Of a stretch of 64,000 bases of DNA, positions 47,947 through 56,824 are shown one piece after another. The notes beneath the pieces were generated by a model. It was not told the DNA's origin. It saw nothing but the letters and a program-made list of their open reading frames with translations, and searched no databases. The position numbers were made by a program, and so were the translations under genes. How positions within the stretch are numbered: the stretch's first letter is position 1; each line of letters starts with the position of its first letter. Origin of the DNA: Mycobacteriaceae bacterium (GTDB lineage Bacteria > Actinomycetota > Actinomycetes > Mycobacteriales > Mycobacteriaceae); the NCBI GenBank assembly GCA_028726465.1, contig JAQYQB010000026.1, positions 62,001 to 126,000 on the forward strand, in the 5' to 3' direction.

Positions 47947-48046
47947 TTATTAGATAGGACGACACTCACGTCAGTGCTTGCATGGACGCCCGCGACGGCA
48001 TGATTGGCGAGTGTTAGACCAACCTCAACCATGCAAACCAAGATTT

Positions 48047-48073
48047 CTAGCACTCGCCTTCTGCAAGTGCTAA
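48047..48073. promoter_or_regulatory. CIRCE element (HrcA operator)
   Basis: CTAGCACTC-N9-AAGTGCTAA, matching TTAGCACTC-N9-GAGTGCTAA at 16 of 18 half-site positions. 119 bases before groEL2. Confidence 0.9.
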
Positions 48074-48081
48074 AGACCATT

Positions 48082-48108
48082 CTGGCACTCGGGACCCCCG
48101 AGTGCAAG
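48082..48108. promoter_or_regulatory. Second, weaker CIRCE-like element
   Basis: CTGGCACTC-N9-GAGTGCAAG, 14 of 18 half-site matches with the same nine-base spacing, eight bases beyond the first element and just after the stop of the phosphoesterase gene. Confidence 0.65.
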
Positions 48109-48116
48109 GACGCCAC

Positions 48117-49379
48117 CTACCACGAGCTGCCCGAGCTCAGGCTGCTCGAGTTTGAGCGGCTCGAGCCTTCATCCGGTTTCGCCTCGTCTACCGTGCTGAG
48201 GTAGTCCGGCAGAGCCTTCGGCGCATCCAGGGGTTGCTTAGCCGGGGCCATGTCCAGGCCCAAGTCCTTGGCGAAGATGACGCGGGTGGATTCGTAGACC
48301 TCCGGGGCGTCCAGGTTCAGCTCGAAGACCCGCGCGCCGCGCAGGGTGTGCATGGCCAGCGTGCCGTCCCGCAGGCCGTAGGGGCCGAAGCCGGTGCCCG
48401 GCGCGTAGCCGAGCTCCACGCCGAAGTAGTTGCCCTTATACGTATTGATGTGGTCGTGGCCGCAGTAGATGCCCTTGACGTCCCCGCGGTTGGCCACCGC
48501 GGCGTAGATGCCGGAGTTGAACGCGCCCTTGTAGACGTCCTCGTTCTTCTCCCCGACAATCTGGTGGCGCTGCTTGGCCTTCCCATGGTCGATCAGGGAA
48601 TTCTTGTCCGGGCCGCCGAACCACATATCGCGGTGCTCGTAGGTGGGGATGTGGAAATACATCAAACCGGGGACCACGGCGCCCGCCTGGGCCTCCAGCT
48701 TCCGGGAGTTGTCCTCGTACCAACGGATCTGGGCCGGGCGGAGATAGTCGTAGCCCGGCAGATCCTCCACCGACTGGCCGGCGACTTCCTCCCCCAGGTA
48801 CGCGCCCGAGTCCAGCAGCCAGAGCGCAAACGCCGGTATCTCCCCGTCCAGGATGGGAATCAGCGTATTCGAAACACCGTAGCCCTCCCCCGTGGCCGGC
48901 GCGTTGTGGTTATGGCGGTACTGCCTGACAAAGCGGGTCATCTCCGGCTTCCGCACGGTCACCGCCGCGGCTTCCTCGGCTGGGTCCTCGTCATGGTTGC
49001 CGAAGGTCACCGCCCACGCGATGCCGCGCTCTTCCATGGGCAAGACCACGTTGTTGATGGCCTGGTAGACCTGCTCGTTAGTGGTCGGCCCGGCCGCGAT
49101 GACGTCACCGTTGATCAGGGCGAAATCGGGTTTCTCGGAAACCAGGACCTTCTCCATGAACTCGATGGTCCGGCGGTCGGTGAGGTGGTCGTCCTGCGTG
49201 TCGTTGAACTGGATGACCTTAAAGCGGCGCTCGGCGTTGAAGCGCAGGGCATGCGGCGCTGGGGCCGCGACGGCGGCCGGCTGGTGGGCCGCGGCGGCGG
49301 CCGGCTGGTGGGCCGCGGCGGCGGCCATCCCCAGCGCGCCGGTGGCGGCAAAAAGTGTACGGCGGTTAAAAGGGCTCAC
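48117..49379 (-). CDS. Exported metallophosphoesterase (Tat signal)
   Basis: 420 residues from GTG 49379, which has AGGAG eight bases upstream; ATG 49409 would add ten residues. Signal peptide with twin Arg (FNRRTLFAATGALGMAAAA), then a linker with two copies of an eight-residue Ala/His-Gln-Pro unit. Calcineurin-like motifs: QFNDTQDDH (DxH variant), INGDVIAAG, FGNHDED, YFHIPTYEH and CGHDHIN. The C-terminus is Ser-rich (SSRSNSSSLSSGSSW). Resembles the Dcr2/Siz1-like purple phosphatase group; substrate unknown. Confidence 0.82.
   Translation of the reverse strand: MSPFNRRTLFAATGALGMAAAAAHQPAAAAAHQPAAVAAPAPHALRFNAERRFKVIQFNDTQDDHLTDRRTIEFMEKVLVSEKPDFALINGDVIAAGPTTNEQVYQAINNVVLPMEERGIAWAVTFGNHDEDPAEEAAAVTVRKPEMTRFVRQYRHNHNAPATGEGYGVSNTLIPILDGEIPAFALWLLDSGAYLGEEVAGQSVEDLPGYDYLRPAQIRWYEDNSRKLEAQAGAVVPGLMYFHIPTYEHRDMWFGGPDKNSLIDHGKAKQRHQIVGEKNEDVYKGAFNSGIYAAVANRGDVKGIYCGHDHINTYKGNYFGVELGYAPGTGFGPYGLRDGTLAMHTLRGARVFELNLDAPEVYESTRVIFAKDLGLDMAPAKQPLDAPKALPDYLSTVDEAKPDEGSSRSNSSSLSSGSSW
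49273..49320. repeat. 24-bp tandem repeat in the phosphoesterase linker
   Basis: Two perfect copies of a 24-base GC-rich unit followed by a partial third. They encode the doubled eight-residue linker unit, in frame, so copy number can change without frameshift. Confidence 0.85.
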
Positions 49380-49409
49380 GGGTTTTTCTCCTCTTATATA
49401 CGAATGCAA

Positions 49410-49466
49410 AAGCAGAGCCTACGCAGTGGAGATAACCCGTGAGTTAATACTGCGTAAACTCTGCTT
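49410..49466 (-). terminator. Long interrupted hairpin between OPT gene and phosphoesterase gene
   Basis: AAGCAGAG / CTCTGCTT and ACGCAGT / ACTGCGT pair around a 3x3 internal loop; inside, TAAC-CCGTGA-GTTA pairs again. On the minus strand it is followed by TTTTGC, so it can terminate OPT transcription. Its promoter-proximal arm abuts the TATATAAG that may be the -10 of the phosphoesterase gene. Confidence 0.65.
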
Positions 49467-49486
49467 ATAATTCCGCCAGCGTGCCT

Positions 49487-51445
49487 TTAGGCCTCCTGCG
49501 ACTTCTTCGCGGTGTAGCGGTAGACAAAGGCGAGCACGACCACGAAGAGGATGGCGCCGACCCAGTTGGCGGCGGGGCCGCCGTCGAAGATCTCCAGCGG
49601 GCTGTCGCCGCCGGAGGCGGCGATGATGGCCGCGTTGACCACGCCGAACAGGGACTCACCGACGATGAGGCCGGTGGCGGCCAGGGTGCCCAGCCGCTTC
49701 TTGGCCTCCGCGCCGTTTTGCTTGGCGGCCCAGCGGTTGTAGAAATAGCCCAGCAGCGCGCCGATCGGGATGGTTACCGAGAGCGTGGCCGGCAGGTACA
49801 TACCCATGCCGGCGGCCAGCGGCGACAGGGACTTGTTCGCGGTGGTGCGCTGCAGGGTCTCGTCGATAGCGATCAGGATGGCGCCGATGCCGGCCCCTAG
49901 GAAGATGAGGTTCCAGTCCAGGGAGCTGTCGAAAATTCCGGAGGCGACCGAGGACATCAGGGCGGCCTGCGGGGCGGCCAGCGCGTCTTCGCCGGCGCCT
50001 TCCATGCCCTGGAAGCCGAAGCCGGTCAGCATGACCTGCAGGATGGGCGGGATGACCAGCGAACCGAAGACGACACCGATGACCAGCGCGACCTGCTGCT
50101 TCCACGGGGTGGCGCCGACCAGCTGGCCGGTCTTCAGATCCTGCAGGTTATCGTTGGAAATCGTGGCGATGCCGAAGACGATCGCGGCGGTAAACAGGGT
50201 ATACGCCACCAGGGAGAGCGGATCCGCGCTGGTGCCCCGGGTCACGGCGGCGATGATCAGGGAGGCCGCCAGCACCGCGATGATGCCGATGGACGAGATG
50301 GGCGAGTTCGACGCGCCGATGAGGCCGGCCATGTAACCGCAGACCGAGGCGATGATCAGGCCGGCCAGCAGCGTAAAGAGAACGGAGACGGTGATCAGCA
50401 CGCCCATGTGCTCGTGGATGTCGGTGCCCTGCACGAAGTCCCACAGCAGCAGGCCGATGGGCAGCATCAGCACCACGATGGTGGTGGCCACGTATGGGAA
50501 GGGGATATCGCGCTCGGTGACGTCGACTGCCTGGCCCGCCTTGCGCAGGCGGGAGGAGGCGAGGCTTTCGCCGATGCCCTTGACGATGGGCCCGATGATC
50601 TTCAGCAGCGTCCAGATGGCGGCGATCGCCATCGCGCCGACGCCGATGAAGCGGATCTCGTCCGAGAAGACGGTGTCCACCACGTCCGGCAGGCTGGCCA
50701 CGGCCGCAACGTCCCCGGTCTTCCAGGGCAGCAGGATGAAATAGGAGATGCCGACGCCGACCAGCATGGCGATACCCACGGGCAAGCCCACTAGGTGGCC
50801 GACGCCGATAAGCGCCGGCGAGAGGCTCATGCCCAGGGTGGTCGCGCCCGCTCCCAGCTTGAAATAGCTACCCAGCGAGGAGGCGGCGGCCTTCATTGCC
50901 GCCAGCAGGCTCATCCCCGCGGAGACGAGGCCGCCGACCAGGATGACGCGCAGGCCGCGGGCGTTTTCGGCATGGTTGCCGTTGTCGTCGCCGACCTTGA
51001 GCACCTCAGCCGCGGCGACGCCCTCCGGGTACGGCAGGTCGGACCCGGTGACCAGGGCGCGGCGCAGCGGGATCGAGTACATGACGCCCAGGATGCCGCC
51101 GATGGCGCAGACCGCGGCGGTCTCCAGGAAGGAAAAACCAGTCCAGTAGCCGACCATGACCAGGCCGGGCAGCACGAAGATGATGGCCGACAGGGTGCCG
51201 GCCGCCGAGGCGATGGTCTGGACGATGTTGTTTTCTTTAATGTTGTGCCCGGCGAATTTGCGCAGGATAGCCATGGAAATCACGGCGGCCGGGATGGAGG
51301 TGGCAAACGTCAGCCCCACCTTCAGGCCGAGGTAAACGTTGGCGGCAGTAAAGACTAGGGTGATCAGCCCGCCGATGATGATGCCGCGGAGGGTAAGCTC
51401 GCGCAGGCTCGCCTGTGAACCGGCGGCGGTTTCCGTTGTCGCCAT
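49487..51445 (-). CDS. OPT-family oligopeptide transporter
   Basis: 652-residue membrane carrier with about 15 helices, proton-driven, for peptides or metal-chelate substrates. The start LRELTLRGIIIGGLITLVFTAANVYLGLKVGLTFATSIPAAV is the OPT signature; NIVQTIASAAG and GSDLPYPEGVAAAEVLK are also conserved. It faces the M20 dipeptidase gene divergently, a natural pair for peptide use. Substrate not determinable from sequence. Confidence 0.92.
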   Translation of the reverse strand: MATTETAAGSQASLRELTLRGIIIGGLITLVFTAANVYLGLKVGLTFATSIPAAVISMAILRKFAGHNIKENNIVQTIASAAGTLSAIIFVLPGLVMVGYWTGFSFLETAAVCAIGGILGVMYSIPLRRALVTGSDLPYPEGVAAAEVLKVGDDNGNHAENARGLRVILVGGLVSAGMSLLAAMKAAASSLGSYFKLGAGATTLGMSLSPALIGVGHLVGLPVGIAMLVGVGISYFILLPWKTGDVAAVASLPDVVDTVFSDEIRFIGVGAMAIAAIWTLLKIIGPIVKGIGESLASSRLRKAGQAVDVTERDIPFPYVATTIVVLMLPIGLLLWDFVQGTDIHEHMGVLITVSVLFTLLAGLIIASVCGYMAGLIGASNSPISSIGIIAVLAASLIIAAVTRGTSADPLSLVAYTLFTAAIVFGIATISNDNLQDLKTGQLVGATPWKQQVALVIGVVFGSLVIPPILQVMLTGFGFQGMEGAGEDALAAPQAALMSSVASGIFDSSLDWNLIFLGAGIGAILIAIDETLQRTTANKSLSPLAAGMGMYLPATLSVTIPIGALLGYFYNRWAAKQNGAEAKKRLGTLAATGLIVGESLFGVVNAAIIAASGGDSPLEIFDGGPAANWVGAILFVVVLAFVYRYTAKKSQEA

Positions 51446-51630
51446 GCCAGGTCCTTTCTAGCTAGTATGGAGGTTTTTCGCCCGCGCCCGTGGGTTCTGC
51501 GGTTAGAAGCTGACAGGGTCAGTTCCTTAAGCAGGCAGTTTCCCGGTTGCGAGATAACGAAATTCTAGTACTTGACAGGTCGATTCCCTAAACGAGCCTC
51601 CCAGTAGGCGGGACGGGTAGTTTAGAGGGC
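51446..51630. promoter_or_regulatory. OPT / M20 divergent promoter region
   Basis: 185 bases. TAGTTT (51618-51623) lies seven bases before the M20 ATG. A short dyad CTGAC-AGG-GTCAG lies near 51510-51522. Nothing else recognised. Confidence 0.4.
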
Positions 51631-52992
51631 ATGACCGAAAACATTTCCGCACAGCAAGCATTCGAATTCGTCACCGGCGACCGCGAGCAGATCTTTAAGC
51701 AGCTTTCCGAGCTGGTCGGCTTCAACTCCGTCCACGGGGATCCGGAGCTTAAAGACCAGACCGAGAAGGCCGCCGCGTGGGCTGCCAACGCCCTGCGCGA
51801 GCTGGGCGCCGAGGTGGAAGAGATTTCCGCGGTGGACGGCTCCACCGCCGTGGTCGGCACCCGCGCCGGCAAGGAGGGCGCGCCGACGGTGCTGCTCTAC
51901 TCCCACTCCGACGTCGTGCCGGCCGGCGACCCCGCCGGCTGGGATTCCGATCCCTTCACCCTGACCGAGCGCGACGGCCGCTGGTACGGCCGCGGCGCCG
52001 CCGACTGCAAGGGCAACGTCGCCATGCACCTGGCGGCCCTGCGCGCCGTCGAGGCCCTGGGCGGGACCGACCTGAACCTGAAGTTCCTCATCGAGGGCTC
52101 CGAGGAGCAGGGCGGCGAGGGCCTGTCCCACCTCATCGAGACCCGCCCGGAGCTTTTTGCCGCCGACGCGATCATGATCGCCGACGCCGGCAACGTGAAG
52201 GTCGGCCAGCCGACGCTGACGACTTCCCTGCGCGGCGGCGGCCAGATCGTGGTCCGCGTGGACACGCTGTCCTCCCCGGTGCACTCCGGCCAGTTCGGCG
52301 GCGCCGCCCCAGACGCGGTCAAGGCCCTGATGCGCGCCATCGACTCGCTCAGCGACGAGCAGGGCCGCCTGGTCATCGACGGCGTCGACACCCGCGCCAA
52401 GTGGGAGGGCCGGGAGTACTCCCGCGAGGACTACCGCGCGGACGCGCAGCTGCTGGACGGCGTGGACATCCTGGGTGACGAGACCGACGCCGTGGCCGAC
52501 TTCCTCTGGGCCCGCCCGGCCGTGAGCGTGACCGGCTTTACCTCCACCCCGGTCGCCGAGGCCGTCAACGCCGTGCCGGCGACCGCGCAGGCCAACCTGA
52601 ACGTGCGCGTGCCGGCCGATATGGACCCGCGCGAGGTCATCGACGGCATCGTCAGCCACCTTAAGGCCCACACCCCGTGGGGCGCGCATATCAGCTGCGA
52701 GGTCCCGGAGGTCAACCGCGGGTTTACCACCGATCCGACCAAGCCAGCCCTGGCCACCCTGGGCGAGTGCCTGGGGGCCGCCTACGGCGCGGAAGTCGCG
52801 CAGGTCGGCATGGGCGGTTCCATCCCGCTGACCGTGGAGCTGCAGGAGGCCCACCCGAACGCGGAGATCGCGCTGTACGGCGTCGAGGATCCGCAGGCGG
52901 CCATCCACTCCGCTAACGAGTCCGTGGACCCGACGGAGATTGAGCGCATCGCCACCGCCGAGGCGCTGTTCCTGCTGCGCTACGGCAAATAA
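51631..52992 (+). CDS. M20-family dipeptidase
   Basis: Cytosolic zinc exopeptidase for dipeptides or related amides. 453 residues: LLYSHSDVVPAG, GRGAADCKGN, EGSEEQGGEG and MIADAGNV supply the metal ligands and catalytic Glu; the lid domain runs from about 210 to 340. Start ATG 51631, with AGAGGG or a leaderless -10 in front. Paired with the OPT transporter. Confidence 0.93.
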   Translation: MTENISAQQAFEFVTGDREQIFKQLSELVGFNSVHGDPELKDQTEKAAAWAANALRELGAEVEEISAVDGSTAVVGTRAGKEGAPTVLLYSHSDVVPAGDPAGWDSDPFTLTERDGRWYGRGAADCKGNVAMHLAALRAVEALGGTDLNLKFLIEGSEEQGGEGLSHLIETRPELFAADAIMIADAGNVKVGQPTLTTSLRGGGQIVVRVDTLSSPVHSGQFGGAAPDAVKALMRAIDSLSDEQGRLVIDGVDTRAKWEGREYSREDYRADAQLLDGVDILGDETDAVADFLWARPAVSVTGFTSTPVAEAVNAVPATAQANLNVRVPADMDPREVIDGIVSHLKAHTPWGAHISCEVPEVNRGFTTDPTKPALATLGECLGAAYGAEVAQVGMGGSIPLTVELQEAHPNAEIALYGVEDPQAAIHSANESVDPTEIERIATAEALFLLRYGK

Positions 52993-53021
52993 ACCCCCGC
53001 TGGCACCGCCAACTGACCCCA

Positions 53022-53308
53022 TATAATACTGAGTGGAAAAATTTAGGTTTAAAATCCAGCACTTTAACGGTAAAGTGGGGAAACGTTGGCCGCGCCATTC
53101 ATGACGCCGCCTCAACGCTGGACGCTCCCGCCTGGTGGTGTCGCTTGTGTTTCTCAGTGAAAATCAGATCGGTTCCGCCGCCATCCTCAAGCGCGGCGAA
53201 TGAGTGCAGACTGCCGCTGGGGCAGCACCGTTGTGCGTCGACATGGACCCTTTACTCGCGGCACCCTGTCCTATCCGCGACTTACACGTAGGGAGCACTC
53301 GTCTCACC
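53022..53308 (+). promoter_or_regulatory. mrp operon promoter and long leader
   Basis: TATAAT at 53022-53027 (transcript start about 53034) leaves a leader of about 275 bases before GTG 53309. It contains a perfect CACTTTA-ACGG-TAAAGTG hairpin (53060-53077) followed by GGGGAAACG, then GC-rich sequence. A structured regulatory leader is possible; no known riboswitch family could be assigned by eye. Two upstream in-frame starts (53204, 53243) would shorten it. Confidence 0.45.
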
Positions 53309-56300
53309 GTGCTGATTCTGCTTTGCGCACTGCTAATCGCCTCGATCAGTGCGCCTATCCTCATTCACTATCTGGGTAGACCCGCGTTCGGTTTGCTCGC
53401 CCTAGTCCCCGGCGCCGGCTTCGTGTGGGTACTCAGCCTCTTTGCTAACGGGACGTTTAGAAACGGCGGTTCCGTCGACGTCACCGTCGAATGGATGCCC
53501 GCCGCGCACCTAGCCTTCGACTTACGCTTGGACTCCCTAGCCGGGCTGTTCAGCCTGATCGTGCTGGGCGTGGGGGCGCTGGTCCTGGTCTACTGCTGGG
53601 GTTATTTCGACCAAACGCCGCGCCGCCTCTCGATGTTCGGCGCGCAGATGGTCGCCTTCGCCACCGCCATGTTCGGCCTGGTGGCCTCCGACTCCATGCT
53701 GCTGATGTACGTCTTCTGGGAGATCACCTCCCTGCTGTCGTTCCTGCTGGTCTCCTACTACGGCGAGCGCGCTTCCTCCCGCCGCGCCGCCCAGCAGGCA
53801 CTCATGGTCACCGTGCTGGGCGGGCTGGCCATGCTGGTCGGCATCATCCTCTTCGGCCGGCAGACCGGCATCTGGCACTTCTCGGAGATCTCCGGGTTCG
53901 AGCAGATCGAGCTGACCCCGTACATCACCGCCGCCATCGTGCTGATGCTCTTCGGCGCGCTGACCAAGTCCGCCATCGCCCCGGCGCACTTCTGGCTGCC
54001 GGGGGCTATGGCCGCGCCGACGCCGGTGTCGGCCTACCTGCACTCCGCGGCCATGGTCAAGGCCGGCATCTACCTGGTCGCCCGCCTAGCCCCGGACCTG
54101 CAGGTGGTAGACACCTGGCACCTGGTCATCATCCCGCTGGGCGTTATCACCATGCTGCTGGGCGGCTGGATGGCGCTCAAGCAGAAAGACCTCAAGCTCA
54201 TCCTGGCCTACGGCACGGTCTCCCAGCTGGGCTTTATCACCGCCGTGGTGGCCATCGGCTCCCGGGAGGCCATGCTGGCTGGCCTGGCGCTGACCTTCGC
54301 CCACTCGCTGTTTAAGGCCCCGCTGTTCATGGTGGTCGGCGCCATCGACCACACTGCCGGCACGCGCGACATCAACGAGCTGTCCGGCCTGGGCCGCCGC
54401 CACCCGGTGGTCTACGGCCTGGCGATTGTCTCCGCGCTGTCCATGGCCGGCATCCCGCCGCTTTTGGGGTTCGTGACCAAGGAGGCGGTCATCGAGTCCG
54501 TCATGCACGAGCAGCTGCTGGTCGGCATGCCGCGCAACATGCTGCTGGTCGGCGTGGTCTTAGGCTCCATCCTGACCATGGCCTACGCGCTGCGTTTTCT
54601 GTGGGGAGCCTTCGCCACCAAGCCGGCCAGCCACCCGACCGGCGGCGGCATCTCCGAGGCGGTGGAGAACATGCACGCCATCGGGCCGATGCTCTGGTTC
54701 CCGCCGGCCGCGCTGACCGCCTGCACGGTGGCCTTCGGTATCTTCCCGCGCCCGCTGTCGGATCTCATCAACCAGCACCTGGACAACGTCTACGGCGCGG
54801 ACCCGGAGGCGACCTACCTGGCGCTGTGGCACGGCTTCAACGTGCCGCTGGCCATCTCCGCGCTGATTATCGTCTGCGGTGTTGCCATGCACTGGCAGCG
54901 CGGCGTGGTCGCCAAGGCCCAGCTGGAGCACCCGGCCCTGGGCTCGGCCGACGTGGCTTACGATGCCACGATCGACGGCATCCGCAACCTGTCGCTGCGC
55001 ACCACCGCCTTTACCCACCGCGGCTCGCTGCAGATGAACCTGACCATCATCTTCGCCTGCCTCATGCTGCTGCCGGCAGCCGCGATCGTCTCCGGCGGGC
55101 TCAACGACGTGCGCATGATCGTGGCGGAAAGCCCCTGGCAGGCCATCGCCGCCATCATCATGATCATCGCGGCCATCGCGGCGACCGTCACGCATAACCG
55201 CCTGTCGGCCGTGCTGATCGTCGGCGTGTCCGGCTACGGGCTCTCCGCCGTCTTCGCCCTGCAGGGTGCGCCGGACCTGGGCCTGACCCAGCTGCTGGTC
55301 GAGACCCTCATCGTGGTGCTTTTCATGCTGGTGCTGCGCAAGATGCCGGCCAACGTCGAGTGGCGCCAGGGACCCCAGCTCAACCGGCTGCGGGCCTGGC
55401 TGTCCGTGGGCGTGGGCCTGACCGTGACCATCGTGGCCATGTTCGCCATCAACTCCCGCACCGCGGATCCCATCTCGGAGCCCATGCCGGAGCTGGCCAA
55501 GGAGATCGGCCACGGCGCGAACGCCGTCAACGTCCTCCTGGTCGACATGCGCGCCTGGGACACCATGGGCGAAATCACCGTGCTGGTCATCGCCGCCATC
55601 GGCGTGGCCTCCCTGATTTTCCGCACCCAGTCCTTCGAGCGCGACTCCCGCCGCCCGACGCTGCGGGTGACCGGCCGGCGCTGGCTGGCCGCGGAGGTCG
55701 AGACGGAGCAGGCGCTGAACCGCTCGCTCATGATCGATGTCTCCACCCGCATCCTCTTCCCGCTGATGATGGCGCTGAGCTTCTACTTCTTCTTCGCCGG
55801 GCACAACGCCCCGGGCGGCGGGTTTGCCGGCGGCCTGGTGGCCGCGCTGGCGCTCACGCTGCGCTACCTGGCCGGCGGCCGCGAGGAACTGGAGGAGGCC
55901 CTCCCGGTCGATCCGGGCCGACTCATGGCCACGGGCCTGTTCGCCTCCCTGGCCGCGGCCATCGTGCCGATGTTCTTCGGCCGCCCGCCGCTGGCCTCGG
56001 CCTACGGCTCGCTGGACATCCCGCTCATCGGCAGCGTGTCCTTCCCCTCGGCGCTGGTCTTCGACGTGGGCGTCTACCTGATCGTCATCGGGCTTATCCT
56101 GTTCATCCTCTTCTCCCTTGGCGGCAAGCTCGACGAGGAGGAAGAGGTCCGTAAGCAGCGCGCCCGCGACCGGGCCCGCTCGCTGGCCCGCCGCCAGCGC
56201 CAGCGCGAAAACGCGAAGAACAAGAAGGCCGCGGCCGCCCGCAGCCAACCGGCCAAGGCGGCGGCGCGCCACCAGTCCACCGCCAACGACATCACCAACC

Positions 56301-56323
56301 GATCCACCGGAAAGGAGAAATAA
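53309..56323 (+). CDS. mrpA: Na+(K+)/H+ antiporter subunit A with fused B domain (MrpA)
   Basis: Large subunit of the Mrp antiporter, related to NuoL of complex I. About 1004 residues from GTG 53309, chosen because family members begin right at helix 1 (MLILLCALLIASISAPI); GTG 53204 and ATG 53243 are alternatives. Contains MYVFWEITSLLSFLLVSYYGE, HSAAMVKAGIYL and LILAYGTVSQLGF of the NuoL-like core. The C-terminal 200 residues (FPLMMALSFYFFFAGHNAPGGGFAGGL) are the MrpB-like domain, followed by a basic Lys/Arg/Ala tail. Next gene starts directly after the stop. Confidence 0.93.
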   Translation: MLILLCALLIASISAPILIHYLGRPAFGLLALVPGAGFVWVLSLFANGTFRNGGSVDVTVEWMPAAHLAFDLRLDSLAGLFSLIVLGVGALVLVYCWGYFDQTPRRLSMFGAQMVAFATAMFGLVASDSMLLMYVFWEITSLLSFLLVSYYGERASSRRAAQQALMVTVLGGLAMLVGIILFGRQTGIWHFSEISGFEQIELTPYITAAIVLMLFGALTKSAIAPAHFWLPGAMAAPTPVSAYLHSAAMVKAGIYLVARLAPDLQVVDTWHLVIIPLGVITMLLGGWMALKQKDLKLILAYGTVSQLGFITAVVAIGSREAMLAGLALTFAHSLFKAPLFMVVGAIDHTAGTRDINELSGLGRRHPVVYGLAIVSALSMAGIPPLLGFVTKEAVIESVMHEQLLVGMPRNMLLVGVVLGSILTMAYALRFLWGAFATKPASHPTGGGISEAVENMHAIGPMLWFPPAALTACTVAFGIFPRPLSDLINQHLDNVYGADPEATYLALWHGFNVPLAISALIIVCGVAMHWQRGVVAKAQLEHPALGSADVAYDATIDGIRNLSLRTTAFTHRGSLQMNLTIIFACLMLLPAAAIVSGGLNDVRMIVAESPWQAIAAIIMIIAAIAATVTHNRLSAVLIVGVSGYGLSAVFALQGAPDLGLTQLLVETLIVVLFMLVLRKMPANVEWRQGPQLNRLRAWLSVGVGLTVTIVAMFAINSRTADPISEPMPELAKEIGHGANAVNVLLVDMRAWDTMGEITVLVIAAIGVASLIFRTQSFERDSRRPTLRVTGRRWLAAEVETEQALNRSLMIDVSTRILFPLMMALSFYFFFAGHNAPGGGFAGGLVAALALTLRYLAGGREELEEALPVDPGRLMATGLFASLAAAIVPMFFGRPPLASAYGSLDIPLIGSVSFPSALVFDVGVYLIVIGLILFILFSLGGKLDEEEEVRKQRARDRARSLARRQRQRENAKNKKAAAARSQPAKAAARHQSTANDITNRSTGKEK

Positions 56324-56824
56324 ATGGAAGCGAACCTGTTCTTGCTGCTCGCCACAGGCGTGCTGATCTCCGCCGGCGTCTACCTCTTGTTCGATCGCGC
56401 CATGACCAAGATGATGCTGGGCCTGCTGCTCATCGGCAACGGCGCCAACCTGCTCATCCTGCAGGCCGGTGGTTCGGCCGGCTCCCCGCCGGTGATGGGC
56501 CGGGAATCGGCCCAGTACGGCGAGAAGATCGCCGACCCGCTGGCGCAGGCGATGATCCTGACCGCCATCGTGATTTCCATGGCCATGACGGCCTTCATCC
56601 TCACCCTGGCCTACCGCCAGTACCGCTACCGCACCGCCGACGTCATTGAAGACGACGCGGAGGATGCCGCAATCGCCAAGATCGCGGCCCGCCCGGGCAA
56701 CGCGGCGGCCGCGCCGGACCACGACGCCTCCGACGACCCGACCACCGGTCGGGCCACCAAGCACGGCGACCAGTTCGGTCCGAAGTTCTTCGAGGAGCCC
56801 GTGAAGGGGGCCAAGGATGAGTGA
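56324..56824 (+). CDS. mrpC: Mrp antiporter subunit C
   Basis: NuoK-like subunit, 166 residues: three helices (about 5-25, 30-45, 75-100) with LLIGNGANLLIL and DPLAQAMILTAIVI, then a longer hydrophilic C-terminal tail of about 60 residues that is not part of the usual domain. Begins on the base after the mrpA stop; overlaps mrpD by eight bases. Confidence 0.94.
   Translation: MEANLFLLLATGVLISAGVYLLFDRAMTKMMLGLLLIGNGANLLILQAGGSAGSPPVMGRESAQYGEKIADPLAQAMILTAIVISMAMTAFILTLAYRQYRYRTADVIEDDAEDAAIAKIAARPGNAAAAPDHDASDDPTTGRATKHGDQFGPKFFEEPVKGAKDE

Noticed and set aside
53200..53379. Short plus-strand frame starting ATG 53200 in the mrpA leader
   Set aside because: Out of frame with mrpA, no ribosome site, Arg/Ser-rich with no similarity. 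More likely part of the untranslated leader or the true N-terminal region of mrpA.
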